Translations under genes and position numbers: made by a program
Shown here: positions 7,106 through 14,266 of the stretch, one piece after another
Position numbering within the stretch: position 1 is the stretch's first letter
Layout of the letters: each line of letters starts with the position of its first letter
Assembly (NCBI GenBank): GCA_016783345.1
Contig: JADHWT010000010.1
Coordinates: 1-18,416, forward strand
Length of the DNA stretch: 18,416 bases
Source: Candidatus Omnitrophota bacterium
Lineage (GTDB): Bacteria > NPL-UPA2 > BS750m-G34
Direction of reading: 5' to 3'
The notes under the pieces: model-generated
Database searches by the model: none
What the model was told of the DNA's origin: nothing
What the model saw: only the letters and a program-made list of their open reading frames with translations

Positions 7106-7816
7106 ATGATAGACAAATTTAAAGAACTTTTAGAGGTCCAGGAAATAGATTTAAGGATTATGTCGCTTTCTCAGGAAAGAGATATCTTACCGCAGAAATT
7201 GGAAGAAATTAAAGATGCAGTAAAAAATGAAGAGGCTAAGAAGAAGGAGTTAGAAGAAGAAAATAAGAATTCAATCAAGGAGAGGCGGCAGAAGGAACGC
7301 GACCTTGAAGGCAAAAATGATACCCGGACGAAATTTCAAACGCAGCTATATCTGCTGAAATCCAACAAGGAATATACCGCGCTTCTAAAAGAGATAGAAA
7401 ATACAAAAAACGAGATGGACGTACTGGAAGAAGATGTATTGATGCGTATGGAGAAGATAGAGGATAACGAGAGAAAATCAGTTGAACAGGATAAAATAGT
7501 TGAGGCAAAACGAAAAGAGTTGGAAGAGACCTTTAAGAAAAATGCGGAGAAAATAGACCTGATAGATGCAAAACTTGCAGAATGGCAGAAAGATAGAGAA
7601 GAGAAGTCATCTAATATACCCAAAAATATATTAAAGCAGTATGATAGAGTAAGACAGGCTAGAAATGGCACAGCATTAGCCCTGATTAAAAATAACGCCT
7701 GTCAGGGTTGTTTTATGGAACTGCCCCCACAGGTAATAAGTGAAACAAAGTTAGGTCAACGTCTAGTTGTCTGTGAGAACTGTAACCGGCTTCTTTATTT
7801 TAATGAAAATCCTTGA
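7106..7816 (+). CDS. Coiled-coil protein with C-terminal C4 zinc ribbon (COG1579 family)
   Basis: A 236-residue protein made of a long charged antiparallel coiled coil (about 1-175, repeated Glu/Lys-rich heptads) ending in a C4 zinc ribbon of the zf-RING_7 type: C199-x2-C202 (ACQGCFMELP) and C223-x2-C226 (VVCENCNRLLYF). Family members include chlamydial CT398 and mycobacterial Rv2229c. They are structural or adaptor proteins of uncertain role, suggested to bind nucleic acid or secretion and sigma-factor partners. It begins at ATG 7106, six bases after the tRNA CCA end, with no Shine-Dalgarno sequence. After tRNA processing its mRNA would start almost at the AUG. Its stop overlaps the next start. 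In actinobacteria the same gene lies between NIF3 and an RNase H gene, as it does here. Confidence 0.9.
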   Translation: MIDKFKELLEVQEIDLRIMSLSQERDILPQKLEEIKDAVKNEEAKKKELEEENKNSIKERRQKERDLEGKNDTRTKFQTQLYLLKSNKEYTALLKEIENTKNEMDVLEEDVLMRMEKIEDNERKSVEQDKIVEAKRKELEETFKKNAEKIDLIDAKLAEWQKDREEKSSNIPKNILKQYDRVRQARNGTALALIKNNACQGCFMELPPQVISETKLGQRLVVCENCNRLLYFNENP

Positions 7817-8220
7817 TCGTCTATATTGACGGCGCCTCCCGGGGCAATCCCGGCCAGGCAGGAATTGGCATAGCAGTATATGACGGAAACAAAAAGCCTG
7901 TCAGACAGTTTGGCTATTACCTTGGAACATTGACTAATAATATGGCTGAATATATGGCTGCTATATTTGCCGTGATGGTCCTTCTGGAACTCGGCGCAAA
8001 ATCTGTAACTATCCATTCTGACAGCGAGCTTCTTATACGCCAGTTAAAAGGAGAATATCGAGTCAAAAACGAAAAACTTTTACCTCTTTATCTGCAGATT
8101 AAATTTTTTCTGCGCAGTTTCGAGAAAGTTAATTTTGTTCACATAAGACGCGAAAAAAATAAAATAGCTGATCGATTAGCAAATCGCGCTATTGACGAAA
8201 AAGGGTATGTAAACGAATAG
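7813..8220 (+). CDS. rnhA: Ribonuclease HI family protein
   Basis: RNase HI cuts the RNA strand of RNA/DNA hybrids, removing primers and R-loops. The four catalytic acidic residues are present: D6 (YIDGASRGNPG), E46 (NMAEYMAA), D70 (IHSDSELLIRQLKG) and D120 (IADRLAN). At 135 residues it is compact and lacks the basic-protrusion helix of E. coli RNase HI, like the Rv2228c N-terminal domain and other short forms. The start is TTG, overlapping the TGA of the preceding gene (TTGA); no ATG or GTG before the catalytic Asp is available. It is the last gene of the NIF3-dnaG-rpoD group, and a terminator-like hairpin lies about 60 bases after its stop. Confidence 0.92.
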   Translation: MIVYIDGASRGNPGQAGIGIAVYDGNKKPVRQFGYYLGTLTNNMAEYMAAIFAVMVLLELGAKSVTIHSDSELLIRQLKGEYRVKNEKLLPLYLQIKFFLRSFEKVNFVHIRREKNKIADRLANRAIDEKGYVNE

Positions 8221-8277
8221 ATTTGATGCCAGTTGTAGAGCAACTTGATTGTACAAGAAAGTATATAAAGTGGATTT

Positions 8278-10029
8278 ATGCTATCGGCTGAAAGCCGATT
8301 TTGCTTGACTAATTCCATAATTCACCGCTTTTTTGCTACCAGTCTTTTATTTTTTGGTATTATTCATATTGTCTCAGCCGTGGAATATTTGCCTGAGGTT
8401 GGCATCCATGGCGGCGAACTTATCCTTTCTACCACCTCCGACCCCAAATCCTTTAACCCTGTCCTGGCCAAGGAGACATCCACAACCGCAATCACAAACC
8501 ATCTCTTTGAAGGACTGACCCGCACCAATGGGATTACAACCGAGGTAGAGCCAAATCTGGCCAGGTCATGGGAAGTGGATAAGACAGGGCTTGTATGGAC
8601 ATTTTATTTGCGAGAGGACGTCCAGTGGTTTGACAGCCGGCCATTTACTGCTGATGATGTAGTCTTTACTTTTAATAAGCTGGTTTACAACCCGGATATC
8701 CCCAATTCAGCCAGGGATATTTTTACCATTGAGGGCAAGGCATTTAAAATAGAAAAGGTTAGTAAGTTCATCGTCAGGTTTATTTTGCCCTGTAAATTTG
8801 CCCCTTTCCTGCGCGGTATGAGTCAGGAGATTCTGCCCAAACATATTTTAGAACAGAAAGTCAAAGAGGGAAAATTTAATTCCACCTGGGGGCTGGATGC
8901 TGAAGCTCGTGAGGTTATCGGCACAGGTCCTTTTAAACTGGTTAAGTATCTTCCCGGTCAAAGAGTGGTATTAAAAAGAAATCCTCTATATTGGCGGAAG
9001 GATAAAAAAGGTAACAGACTTCCGTACCTCGAAAAGATAATGTTTTTAATTGTTCAGAGCCAGGATACCGCGCTTTTGAAGTTCCAGGAGAGAGAGCTTG
9101 ATTATTACGGGCTGCGAGGCACAGATTATCCTATTTTGAAGCCGGTGGAGAAGAAGGGTGATTTTACCGTCTATGAGACCGGGCCGGCCTTTGGCACCAA
9201 TTTCCTTGTATTTAACCAGAATCGCGGAAAGAATGAAAAGACCGGAAGGCCGTATCTTGAGTCCAGAAAATTGGGCTGGTTTACCAATAAATCCTTCAGG
9301 CAGGCTGTAGCCCATTGTATAGATAAGGATTCTATTATAGATATCGTAATGAATGGATTGGGTTATCATCAGGATGCAGCGATGAGCCCCAGCGCCGGAT
9401 TTTTTTATAACCCGAATGTCAAAAGGTATGAATACAATTTAGATAAGGCCAGGGCATTGCTTAAAGAAGCAGGATTTCTTGATAGAGATAAAGACGGAAT
9501 TATCGAGGATAAACAGGGGAATGATATTGAATTTAATCTCTTCACTAATTCCGGAAATACACCGAGGGTGCAGATCGCCAATATCATCAGAAAGGACATG
9601 GAGAATATAGGCTTTAAGGTCCATTTTATGCCTCTGGAGTTTAATAATCTGGTTGTTAAATTGGATTCTACATATGCCTGGGATGCGATAATCCTGGGTC
9701 TGACCGGAGGGATTGAGCCTCATTTTGGCAATAATGTCTGGCAGTCCTCAGGGCATTTACATATGTGGTATCCTAAACAGGAGAAACCCGTAACTTCCTG
9801 GGAGAAGAGAATCGATGACATTTTTAACCTGGCAGTCCAGGAGTTAGATAAAGAAAAACGCAAAAAATTATACCTGGAGTGGCAGGAGATTGTTGCGGAA
9901 AACATTCCCTTTATCTACACTGTCCTTCCGACAAGTTTATTTGCGGTGCGTAATAAATTCGGTAATCTCTATCCCACATCCTATGGCGGCGCCTTTCACA
10001 ATTTAGAGGAGATATTTATTAAAAGATGA
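8278..10029 (+). CDS. oppA: Oligopeptide ABC transporter, periplasmic solute-binding protein
   Basis: A 583-residue family-5 extracellular solute-binding protein (SBP_bac_5), the receptor that delivers peptides or similar oligomers to the OppBCDF importer encoded next. Family features: GGELILSTTSDPKSFNPVLAKE, then HLFEGLTR, and PNLARSWEVDKTGLVWTFYLREDVQW, all in the usual N-terminal order. The frame starts at ATG 8278 after a weak GTGGA. An in-frame TTG at 8305 would give a shorter, more typical signal peptide. Either way a hydrophobic core (FFATSLLFFGIIHIV) ends in VSA before VEYLPE, a signal-peptidase I site with no lipobox Cys, so the protein is probably free in a periplasm. A terminator-like hairpin covers codons 2-10. 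The stop overlaps oppB (ATGA). Ligand cannot be read from sequence. Confidence 0.9.
   Translation: MLSAESRFCLTNSIIHRFFATSLLFFGIIHIVSAVEYLPEVGIHGGELILSTTSDPKSFNPVLAKETSTTAITNHLFEGLTRTNGITTEVEPNLARSWEVDKTGLVWTFYLREDVQWFDSRPFTADDVVFTFNKLVYNPDIPNSARDIFTIEGKAFKIEKVSKFIVRFILPCKFAPFLRGMSQEILPKHILEQKVKEGKFNSTWGLDAEAREVIGTGPFKLVKYLPGQRVVLKRNPLYWRKDKKGNRLPYLEKIMFLIVQSQDTALLKFQERELDYYGLRGTDYPILKPVEKKGDFTVYETGPAFGTNFLVFNQNRGKNEKTGRPYLESRKLGWFTNKSFRQAVAHCIDKDSIIDIVMNGLGYHQDAAMSPSAGFFYNPNVKRYEYNLDKARALLKEAGFLDRDKDGIIEDKQGNDIEFNLFTNSGNTPRVQIANIIRKDMENIGFKVHFMPLEFNNLVVKLDSTYAWDAIILGLTGGIEPHFGNNVWQSSGHLHMWYPKQEKPVTSWEKRIDDIFNLAVQELDKEKRKKLYLEWQEIVAENIPFIYTVLPTSLFAVRNKFGNLYPTSYGGAFHNLEEIFIKR
8283..8306 (+). 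terminator. Terminator-like hairpin overlapping the start of the opp operon
   Basis: ATCGGCT, a GAA loop, AGCCGAT, then TTTGCTT: a 7-bp stem with a U-rich tail, the form of a short intrinsic terminator. It follows rnhA by 62 bases but lies inside the first codons of the binding-protein frame if that starts at ATG 8278. It may end the rnhA transcript, act as an attenuator for the opp genes, or mean that the coding start is farther downstream. Confidence 0.5.
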
Positions 10030-10991
10030 CAGCCTATATCATCCGGAGGCTCCTAATCGCCATACCGCTGCTGTTGGCGATTACCTTTATGGCCTTTATG
10101 GTCGTTCACTTAGCTCCGGGAAATTACTTTGATAGCCTGCGGATGAACCCCCAGATTTCCGAAGAGACCATCAGAAAATATGAAAGCCGATATCATCTGG
10201 ACAAACACCCTATAATTCAATACGGCTACTGGTTAAGGAATCTTGTTTGTTTAGATCTGGGTTATTCCTTTGCCTTGATGAGTCCGGTAACAGACGTGAT
10301 TAAGAAGCGGCTTTTCAATACATTTATCTTATCTCTTTCGGCGATGTTATTTACCTGGCTTATTGCGATTCCTCTGGGGATATTCTGCGCCGTGCATCAG
10401 AATAGAATTTCCGATAGATTTTTTTCCGCATTGTCTTTCATAGGTTTATCTATTCCTAATTTCTTTTTCGCTCTGCTCCTGCTTTATTTGGCGTCTCTTA
10501 CAGGGCTACTTCCTTTAGGTGGGATGCGCGGAGCAGGCTATGAAGGTCTTTCTACCCCGGGTAAATTTTTGGACTTGTTTCGACACTTAATCATCCCAAC
10601 CATTGTCATCGGCACAAGTGCCCTCGCCGGGCTGCAGAGGATTATGCGGGGGAATATGCTTGAGGCCCTGCGCGCGCAATATATCACCACTGCCCGGGCC
10701 AAGGGCCTGACAGAGCATAGAGTGATATATATCCATGCCCTCCGCAATGCCATAAATCCGATGATAACTATTTTTGGTTATTCCTTATCAGGACTTCTGA
10801 GCGGGGCAGCTTTAACTGAAATTATAACCGGCTGGCCCGGCCTTGGTTCTGTAATGTTACAGGCAGTAAGGAGCCAGGATTTGTTTCTGGTTATGGGCAG
10901 TATGCTTATGGGCGGGGTGCTTCTTATAGGCGGGAATTTAGTAGCAGATATCCTGTTGACCTGGTCAGACCCGCGGATTCAATATAAGTAG
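10026..10991 (+). CDS. oppB: Oligopeptide ABC transporter permease OppB
   Basis: The first of two inner-membrane permeases forming the transport channel. The 321-residue sequence has the OppB/DppB layout: an N-terminal span beginning TAYIIRRLLIAIPLLLAI, a periplasmic stretch with the APGNYFDSLR and YHLDKHPIIQYGYWL motifs, then five more spans. The EAA loop that docks on the ATPases is clear near residues 219-245 (LEALRAQYITTARAKGLTEHRVIYIHALRNA). The start overlaps the oppA stop (ATGA) and oppC follows after eight bases. The gene is complete and of family length. Confidence 0.95.
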   Translation: MTAYIIRRLLIAIPLLLAITFMAFMVVHLAPGNYFDSLRMNPQISEETIRKYESRYHLDKHPIIQYGYWLRNLVCLDLGYSFALMSPVTDVIKKRLFNTFILSLSAMLFTWLIAIPLGIFCAVHQNRISDRFFSALSFIGLSIPNFFFALLLLYLASLTGLLPLGGMRGAGYEGLSTPGKFLDLFRHLIIPTIVIGTSALAGLQRIMRGNMLEALRAQYITTARAKGLTEHRVIYIHALRNAINPMITIFGYSLSGLLSGAALTEIITGWPGLGSVMLQAVRSQDLFLVMGSMLMGGVLLIGGNLVADILLTWSDPRIQYK

Positions 10992-10999
10992 GCAAAGAT

Positions 11000-12097
11000 A
11001 TGTCCGAACAACACCTGAGTCCTTTTCAGATGGCCTTAAAGAGGCTTAAGAGAAACCGCCTGGCTATGGCCGGATTTTTTATCCTTGTATTACTTTATTT
11101 TTCCGCTATATTCGCTAATTTTATTTCCCCTTACGGCTGCGACAATGAACAACGGAACCGTTCATATAATCCACCGACGAGGCTTTATTTTTTTGACAGC
11201 CATGGAAAATTTCATCTTCTACCTTATATATATAATTACACATACAAATTTGATAAATTTTATCGCCGAATATATTCTCTGGATAAAAGCAAAAGGTATC
11301 CTGTAAAGTTTTTTATGCGGGGAGATGAATATAAATTGTTGGGGATATTCTCAACGAATCTACATTTTTTCGGTGTAGATGAGCCTGCCCGCATATATCT
11401 ATTAGGCGCTGATTCACGAGGAAGAGATCTTTTTACGCGCATCCTTTACGGCTCCCGGGTGTCACTTTCCATAGGACTGGTGGGAGTGGCTATTTCCTTT
11501 ATCATCGGCGCGACAATAGGTGGTATATCCGGATACTTTGGCGGAAAAATAGACAACATCATCATGCGCATTTGTGAGATGGTGATGATGATCCCGGGCT
11601 TTTATCTGATGTTAGCCTTAAGAGCGGCATTCCCTCCGGAATTATCTTCTATAGAGGTCTATTTTTTGATTGTAGTAATAATGAGTTTCATTGGCTGGGC
11701 AGGTCTGGCCAGGGTGGTCAGGGGCATGGCCATTTCCATTCGGGAAAAGGAATACGTGCTAGCTGCAAGGGCGCAGGGAGTAAGTCCATTTTCTATAATT
11801 ATAAGGCACGTCCTACCCAACACCTTTTCCTATACTATAGTTGCCCTGAGCATTTCTATCCCCGGCTATATCCTGGGGGAGTCCGCGCTCAGCCTTCTGG
11901 GATTGGGTATCCAGGATCCTGATGCCAGCTGGGGTAATCTATTGACAGAGGCCATGGCTGTAGCCCAGATAAAGTTCCATCCCTGGATTCTTATCCCGGG
12001 TATTTTTATTTTTATTACTGTAATGACCTTTAATTTTCTGGGTGACGGTTTAAGGGATGCCTTTGATCCACAAGATAAGATCGGGAGAAAACTTTGA
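11000..12097 (+). CDS. oppC: Oligopeptide ABC transporter permease OppC, with enlarged periplasmic loop
   Basis: The second permease of the importer, 365 residues against about 300 for E. coli OppC. The N-terminal cytoplasmic part and first span (about 18-42, LAMAGFFILVLLYFSAIFANF) are normal. A hydrophilic, Tyr/Phe/Lys-rich insertion of roughly 80 residues (about 45-130) follows before HFFGVDEPARIYLLGADSRGRDLFTRILYG, which begins the conserved BPD_transp_1 domain. The EAA loop is at about 248-275 (EKEYVLAARAQGVSPFSIIIRHVLPN). The insertion should lie on the periplasmic face, where it could touch the binding protein. Similar extended OppC forms occur in several diderm groups. It overlaps oppD by four bases. 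Confidence 0.93.
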   Translation: MSEQHLSPFQMALKRLKRNRLAMAGFFILVLLYFSAIFANFISPYGCDNEQRNRSYNPPTRLYFFDSHGKFHLLPYIYNYTYKFDKFYRRIYSLDKSKRYPVKFFMRGDEYKLLGIFSTNLHFFGVDEPARIYLLGADSRGRDLFTRILYGSRVSLSIGLVGVAISFIIGATIGGISGYFGGKIDNIIMRICEMVMMIPGFYLMLALRAAFPPELSSIEVYFLIVVIMSFIGWAGLARVVRGMAISIREKEYVLAARAQGVSPFSIIIRHVLPNTFSYTIVALSISIPGYILGESALSLLGLGIQDPDASWGNLLTEAMAVAQIKFHPWILIPGIFIFITVMTFNFLGDGLRDAFDPQDKIGRKL

Positions 12098-13089
12098 ATC
12101 TTTTAGAAGTAAGAAATTTACATACTTGCTTCCACACAGACACAGGAATTTCTCGCGCTGTGGAAGGCGCTTCTTTCGATATACGGAAGGGTGAGACCCT
12201 TGCCCTTGTAGGTGAATCAGGGTGCGGAAAAACAGTCACTGCTTTATCCGTTATGCGCCTTGTGCCTGCTCCTCCCGGCGAGATTGTTAAGGGCGAGATA
12301 ATCTTCCGCGAAAGAAATCTTTTAGATTTATCCGAAGCGCAAATGCGGTCTATTAGAGGCCGGCGTATAGGCATGATATTTCAGGAACCGATGACCGCAT
12401 TGAATCCTCTTTATACTATTGGTTATCAGATTAGAGAAGCCCTCCTTACCCATCATTTTCCATTGCGTATCCACAGGATGGCTTCGCCTAGGTGGAATAG
12501 GGGGAAGAGTAAAGAGCAGGTTATTGAGCTTTTAAAGAAAGTAGAAATGCCTTCCCCTGATGAAAGGTATAGTGATTATCCCCACAATTTAAGTGGAGGA
12601 TTAAGACAGCGGGCAATGATTGCTCAAGCCCTTGCCTGCAACCCTTCGCTTTTAATTGCTGATGAACCGACTACAGCCCTGGATGTTACTATTCAAGCCC
12701 AGATCTTAGAGCTCTTTTCCCGGCTTAAAAAAACTACAGAGATGTCTATTTTACTTATTACCCATGACCTTGGAATTGTTGCGGAGGTAGCGGACAGGGT
12801 GTGCATTATGTATGCGGGCAGGATTGTGGAGGAAGCCGATGTAGTAACAATTTTTAGCCGCCCATTACACCCATATACCCAGGGACTTTTGAAATCCATA
12901 CCTGCAGTCGGTGAGCCACGGAAGAGACTTCCGGCTATCCCCGGAGTTGTGCCTTCCCCGGAGAATAAGCCTCGCGGATGTCCATTTCATCCCCGCTGCG
13001 CAAAAGCCACGACCAGGTGCAAAAGTGAATTACCTTCTTTTTTAGAAATAGAGGAAGCTCATAAAGTGAGCTGTTGGGAGGTAGGGTGA
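12094..13089 (+). CDS. oppD: Oligopeptide ABC transporter ATPase OppD
   Basis: One of two ATPases powering the importer. The 331-residue sequence has Walker A GESGCGKT at 40-47, Q-loop IFQEP (Q97), signature LSGG at 166-169, Walker B LLIADEP (D190, E191) and the switch His in ITHD (H224). The C-terminal oligopeptide-transporter extension follows: HPYTQGLLKSIP, then a Cys group (GCPFHPRC, TRC and a late SCW). In some homologues these Cys residues hold an iron-sulfur cluster. The start is TTG, sharing TTGA with the oppC stop; MNLLEVRNLHTCF aligns well with the family N-terminus. The 43-base gap before oppF is the only sizeable one in the operon and holds a hairpin. Confidence 0.95.
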   Translation: MNLLEVRNLHTCFHTDTGISRAVEGASFDIRKGETLALVGESGCGKTVTALSVMRLVPAPPGEIVKGEIIFRERNLLDLSEAQMRSIRGRRIGMIFQEPMTALNPLYTIGYQIREALLTHHFPLRIHRMASPRWNRGKSKEQVIELLKKVEMPSPDERYSDYPHNLSGGLRQRAMIAQALACNPSLLIADEPTTALDVTIQAQILELFSRLKKTTEMSILLITHDLGIVAEVADRVCIMYAGRIVEEADVVTIFSRPLHPYTQGLLKSIPAVGEPRKRLPAIPGVVPSPENKPRGCPFHPRCAKATTRCKSELPSFLEIEEAHKVSCWEVG

Positions 13090-13090
13090 G

Positions 13091-13117
13091 TTGTAGTGAT
13101 TCAATGAACGATATAAT
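13091..13117 (+). promoter_or_regulatory. Possible weak internal promoter in the oppD-oppF gap
   Basis: A perfect TATAAT (13112-13117) lies 15 bp after TTGTAG (13091-13096). The spacer is short and the -35 poor, so activity is doubtful. It could give oppF some independent expression. Confidence 0.25.
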
Positions 13118-13126
13118 TCGCACCTG

Positions 13127-13150
13127 TGACTTATGCCAGACATAAGCCAC
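13127..13150 (+). promoter_or_regulatory. Hairpin covering the first possible oppF start codon
   Basis: GTGACTTATG and CATAAGCCAC pair in nine of ten positions around a five-base CCAGA loop. The ATG at 13133 is buried in the left arm, while the ATG at 13151 lies just outside. It may control oppF translation, or show that the real start is 13151. The T-run of a terminator is absent. Confidence 0.45.
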
Positions 13151-14107
13151 ATGCTCATTAAAGTAAATTCGCTCAAGAAATATTATCCTGTAAAAAGAGG
13201 TTTTTTGTATAGGATTGCGGGATGGATAAAAGCTGTCGATGGTGTAAGTCTTGATATAGAGAAAGGAAAGACCCTGGGATTAGTAGGGGAGTCGGGCTGC
13301 GGAAAAACCACTCTGGCCAGGTCAATGTTGCGTTTACTCGAGCCCGACAGCGGCAAAATATTTTTTAAGGGAAAGGATATTACCTGTATTTCTCCTCGAC
13401 AGATGCGCAGATTACGGCAGGATATGCAGATAGTTTTTCAGGACCCTTACAGCTCTCTGGATCCACGCTTTACTGTGGGCCGCATAGTAGAGGAGGGTTT
13501 ACGGATATTTAATGTCTTGAACAAAAAAGAAATTAGCGAAAAGATAAAAGAACTTTTAGAGATTGTCAGGTTACCTCGCGATGCCATAAATCGCTATCCC
13601 CATGAATTTAGCGGGGGGCAGCGGCAGCGGATTGGCATTGCCCGGGCAATCAGCCTGGACCCGTCATTCCTGATTCTGGATGAACCGGTTTCTTCCTTGG
13701 ATGTTTCTGTGCAGGCGCAAATTATCAATCTCCTGTATGAGCTGCAGGAGAGATTGAGTCTTTCTTATCTTTTTATTACGCATGATTTGAATATGGTAAG
13801 ATGTGTAAGCGATGATATAGCAGTGATGTATCTGGGGCGTATTGTGGAAAAGGCCCAAAATACTGAATTATTCAGCAGCCCAAAACATCCCTATACTCAG
13901 GCCCTGCTTGAGGCAATGCCTATTTCTGATCCCACAAAGAAAAGAAAAAGGCCTTTGCTGAAAGGCGAGGTTACCCTGGCAATTAATCTTCCTTCGGGAT
14001 GCCGCTTCAGGAATCGCTGCCCTCATGCGATGGATATCTGTTCCCAGCAGGAGCCATCTTTAAAAGAAATCAGTCCCGACCACACTCTCGCCTGTCATTT
14101 ATTGTAA
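13133..14107 (+). CDS. oppF: Oligopeptide ABC transporter ATPase OppF
   Basis: The second ATPase of the importer, 324 residues from ATG 13133 or 318 from ATG 13151. The second start gives MLIKVNSLKKYYPVKRG, closer to the family N-terminus, and it escapes the hairpin around the first ATG; neither has a good Shine-Dalgarno sequence. Motifs, numbered from 13133: Walker A GESGCGKT (52-59), Q103 in VFQDP, signature FSGGQRQR (159-166), Walker B ILDEP (D183, E184), and H217. The insertion GFLYRIAGWIKAVDGVS before Walker A is typical of OppF. The C-terminus has HPYTQALLEAMP and the Cys-rich GCRFRNRC and AMDIC groups shared with OppD. A 13-codon frame (13104-13145) overlaps its start; I have no evidence that it is translated. 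Confidence 0.93.
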   Translation: MPDISHMLIKVNSLKKYYPVKRGFLYRIAGWIKAVDGVSLDIEKGKTLGLVGESGCGKTTLARSMLRLLEPDSGKIFFKGKDITCISPRQMRRLRQDMQIVFQDPYSSLDPRFTVGRIVEEGLRIFNVLNKKEISEKIKELLEIVRLPRDAINRYPHEFSGGQRQRIGIARAISLDPSFLILDEPVSSLDVSVQAQIINLLYELQERLSLSYLFITHDLNMVRCVSDDIAVMYLGRIVEKAQNTELFSSPKHPYTQALLEAMPISDPTKKRKRPLLKGEVTLAINLPSGCRFRNRCPHAMDICSQQEPSLKEISPDHTLACHLL

Positions 14108-14192
14108 GAGCTCTGAATAGAGCTAAATTCCCCTATTATTCCTCCTAATTTTACCTTAAAAAAAACCCAAAAAAAAAAATCGTCCTAATCCC

Positions 14193-14221
14193 TTGACAAA
14201 TGGGGTGTTGTAGTGTATATT
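14193..14221 (+). promoter_or_regulatory. Sigma-70 promoter of mraZ
   Basis: TTGACA (14193-14198), 17 bp, then TATATT (14216-14221): a near-consensus promoter with the A-tracts upstream acting as a likely UP element. Transcription should start at about 14228, within or just before the first MraZ box, so bound MraZ would block it. A further TATAAT at 14224-14229 has no -35 at a usual distance. Confidence 0.65.
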
Positions 14222-14229
14222 TGTATAAT

Positions 14230-14259
14230 GTGGTGGCGAGTGGAGGAAAGTGGAGGAAA
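14230..14259 (+). promoter_or_regulatory. MraZ operator: three 10-bp direct repeats
   Basis: Three units in exact 10-bp register: GTGGTGGCGA, GTGGAGGAAA and GTGGAGGAAA. This is the known MraZ-box design (GTGG-type motifs repeated once per helical turn upstream of mraZ), which the dodecameric MraZ ring binds to repress its own operon. The last unit also carries the GGAGG Shine-Dalgarno sequence, ten bases before the mraZ ATG. Confidence 0.8.
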
Positions 14260-14266
14260 CTAAGAT

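Larger units (their letters stand above)
14108..14266 (+). promoter_or_regulatory. Regulatory region of the dcw cluster: A-tracts, promoter, MraZ operator
   Basis: The 159 bases between oppF and mraZ hold, in order, a short inverted repeat AGCTCT-GAAT-AGAGCT (14109-14124) without a T-run, A-rich tracts (14158-14179) in the position of an UP element, a promoter and the MraZ boxes. No other gene is seen here. Confidence 0.6.

Noticed and set aside
14109..14124. AGCTCT-GAAT-AGAGCT as the terminator of the opp operon
   Set aside because: The stem is only six pairs and is followed by AAATTCCCC, with no T-run; read-through or Rho-dependent ending is as likely.
14224..14229. TATAAT as the main -10 of mraZ
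   Set aside because: It lies 25 bp from TTGACA, whereas TATATT at 14216-14221 has the ideal 17-bp spacing.
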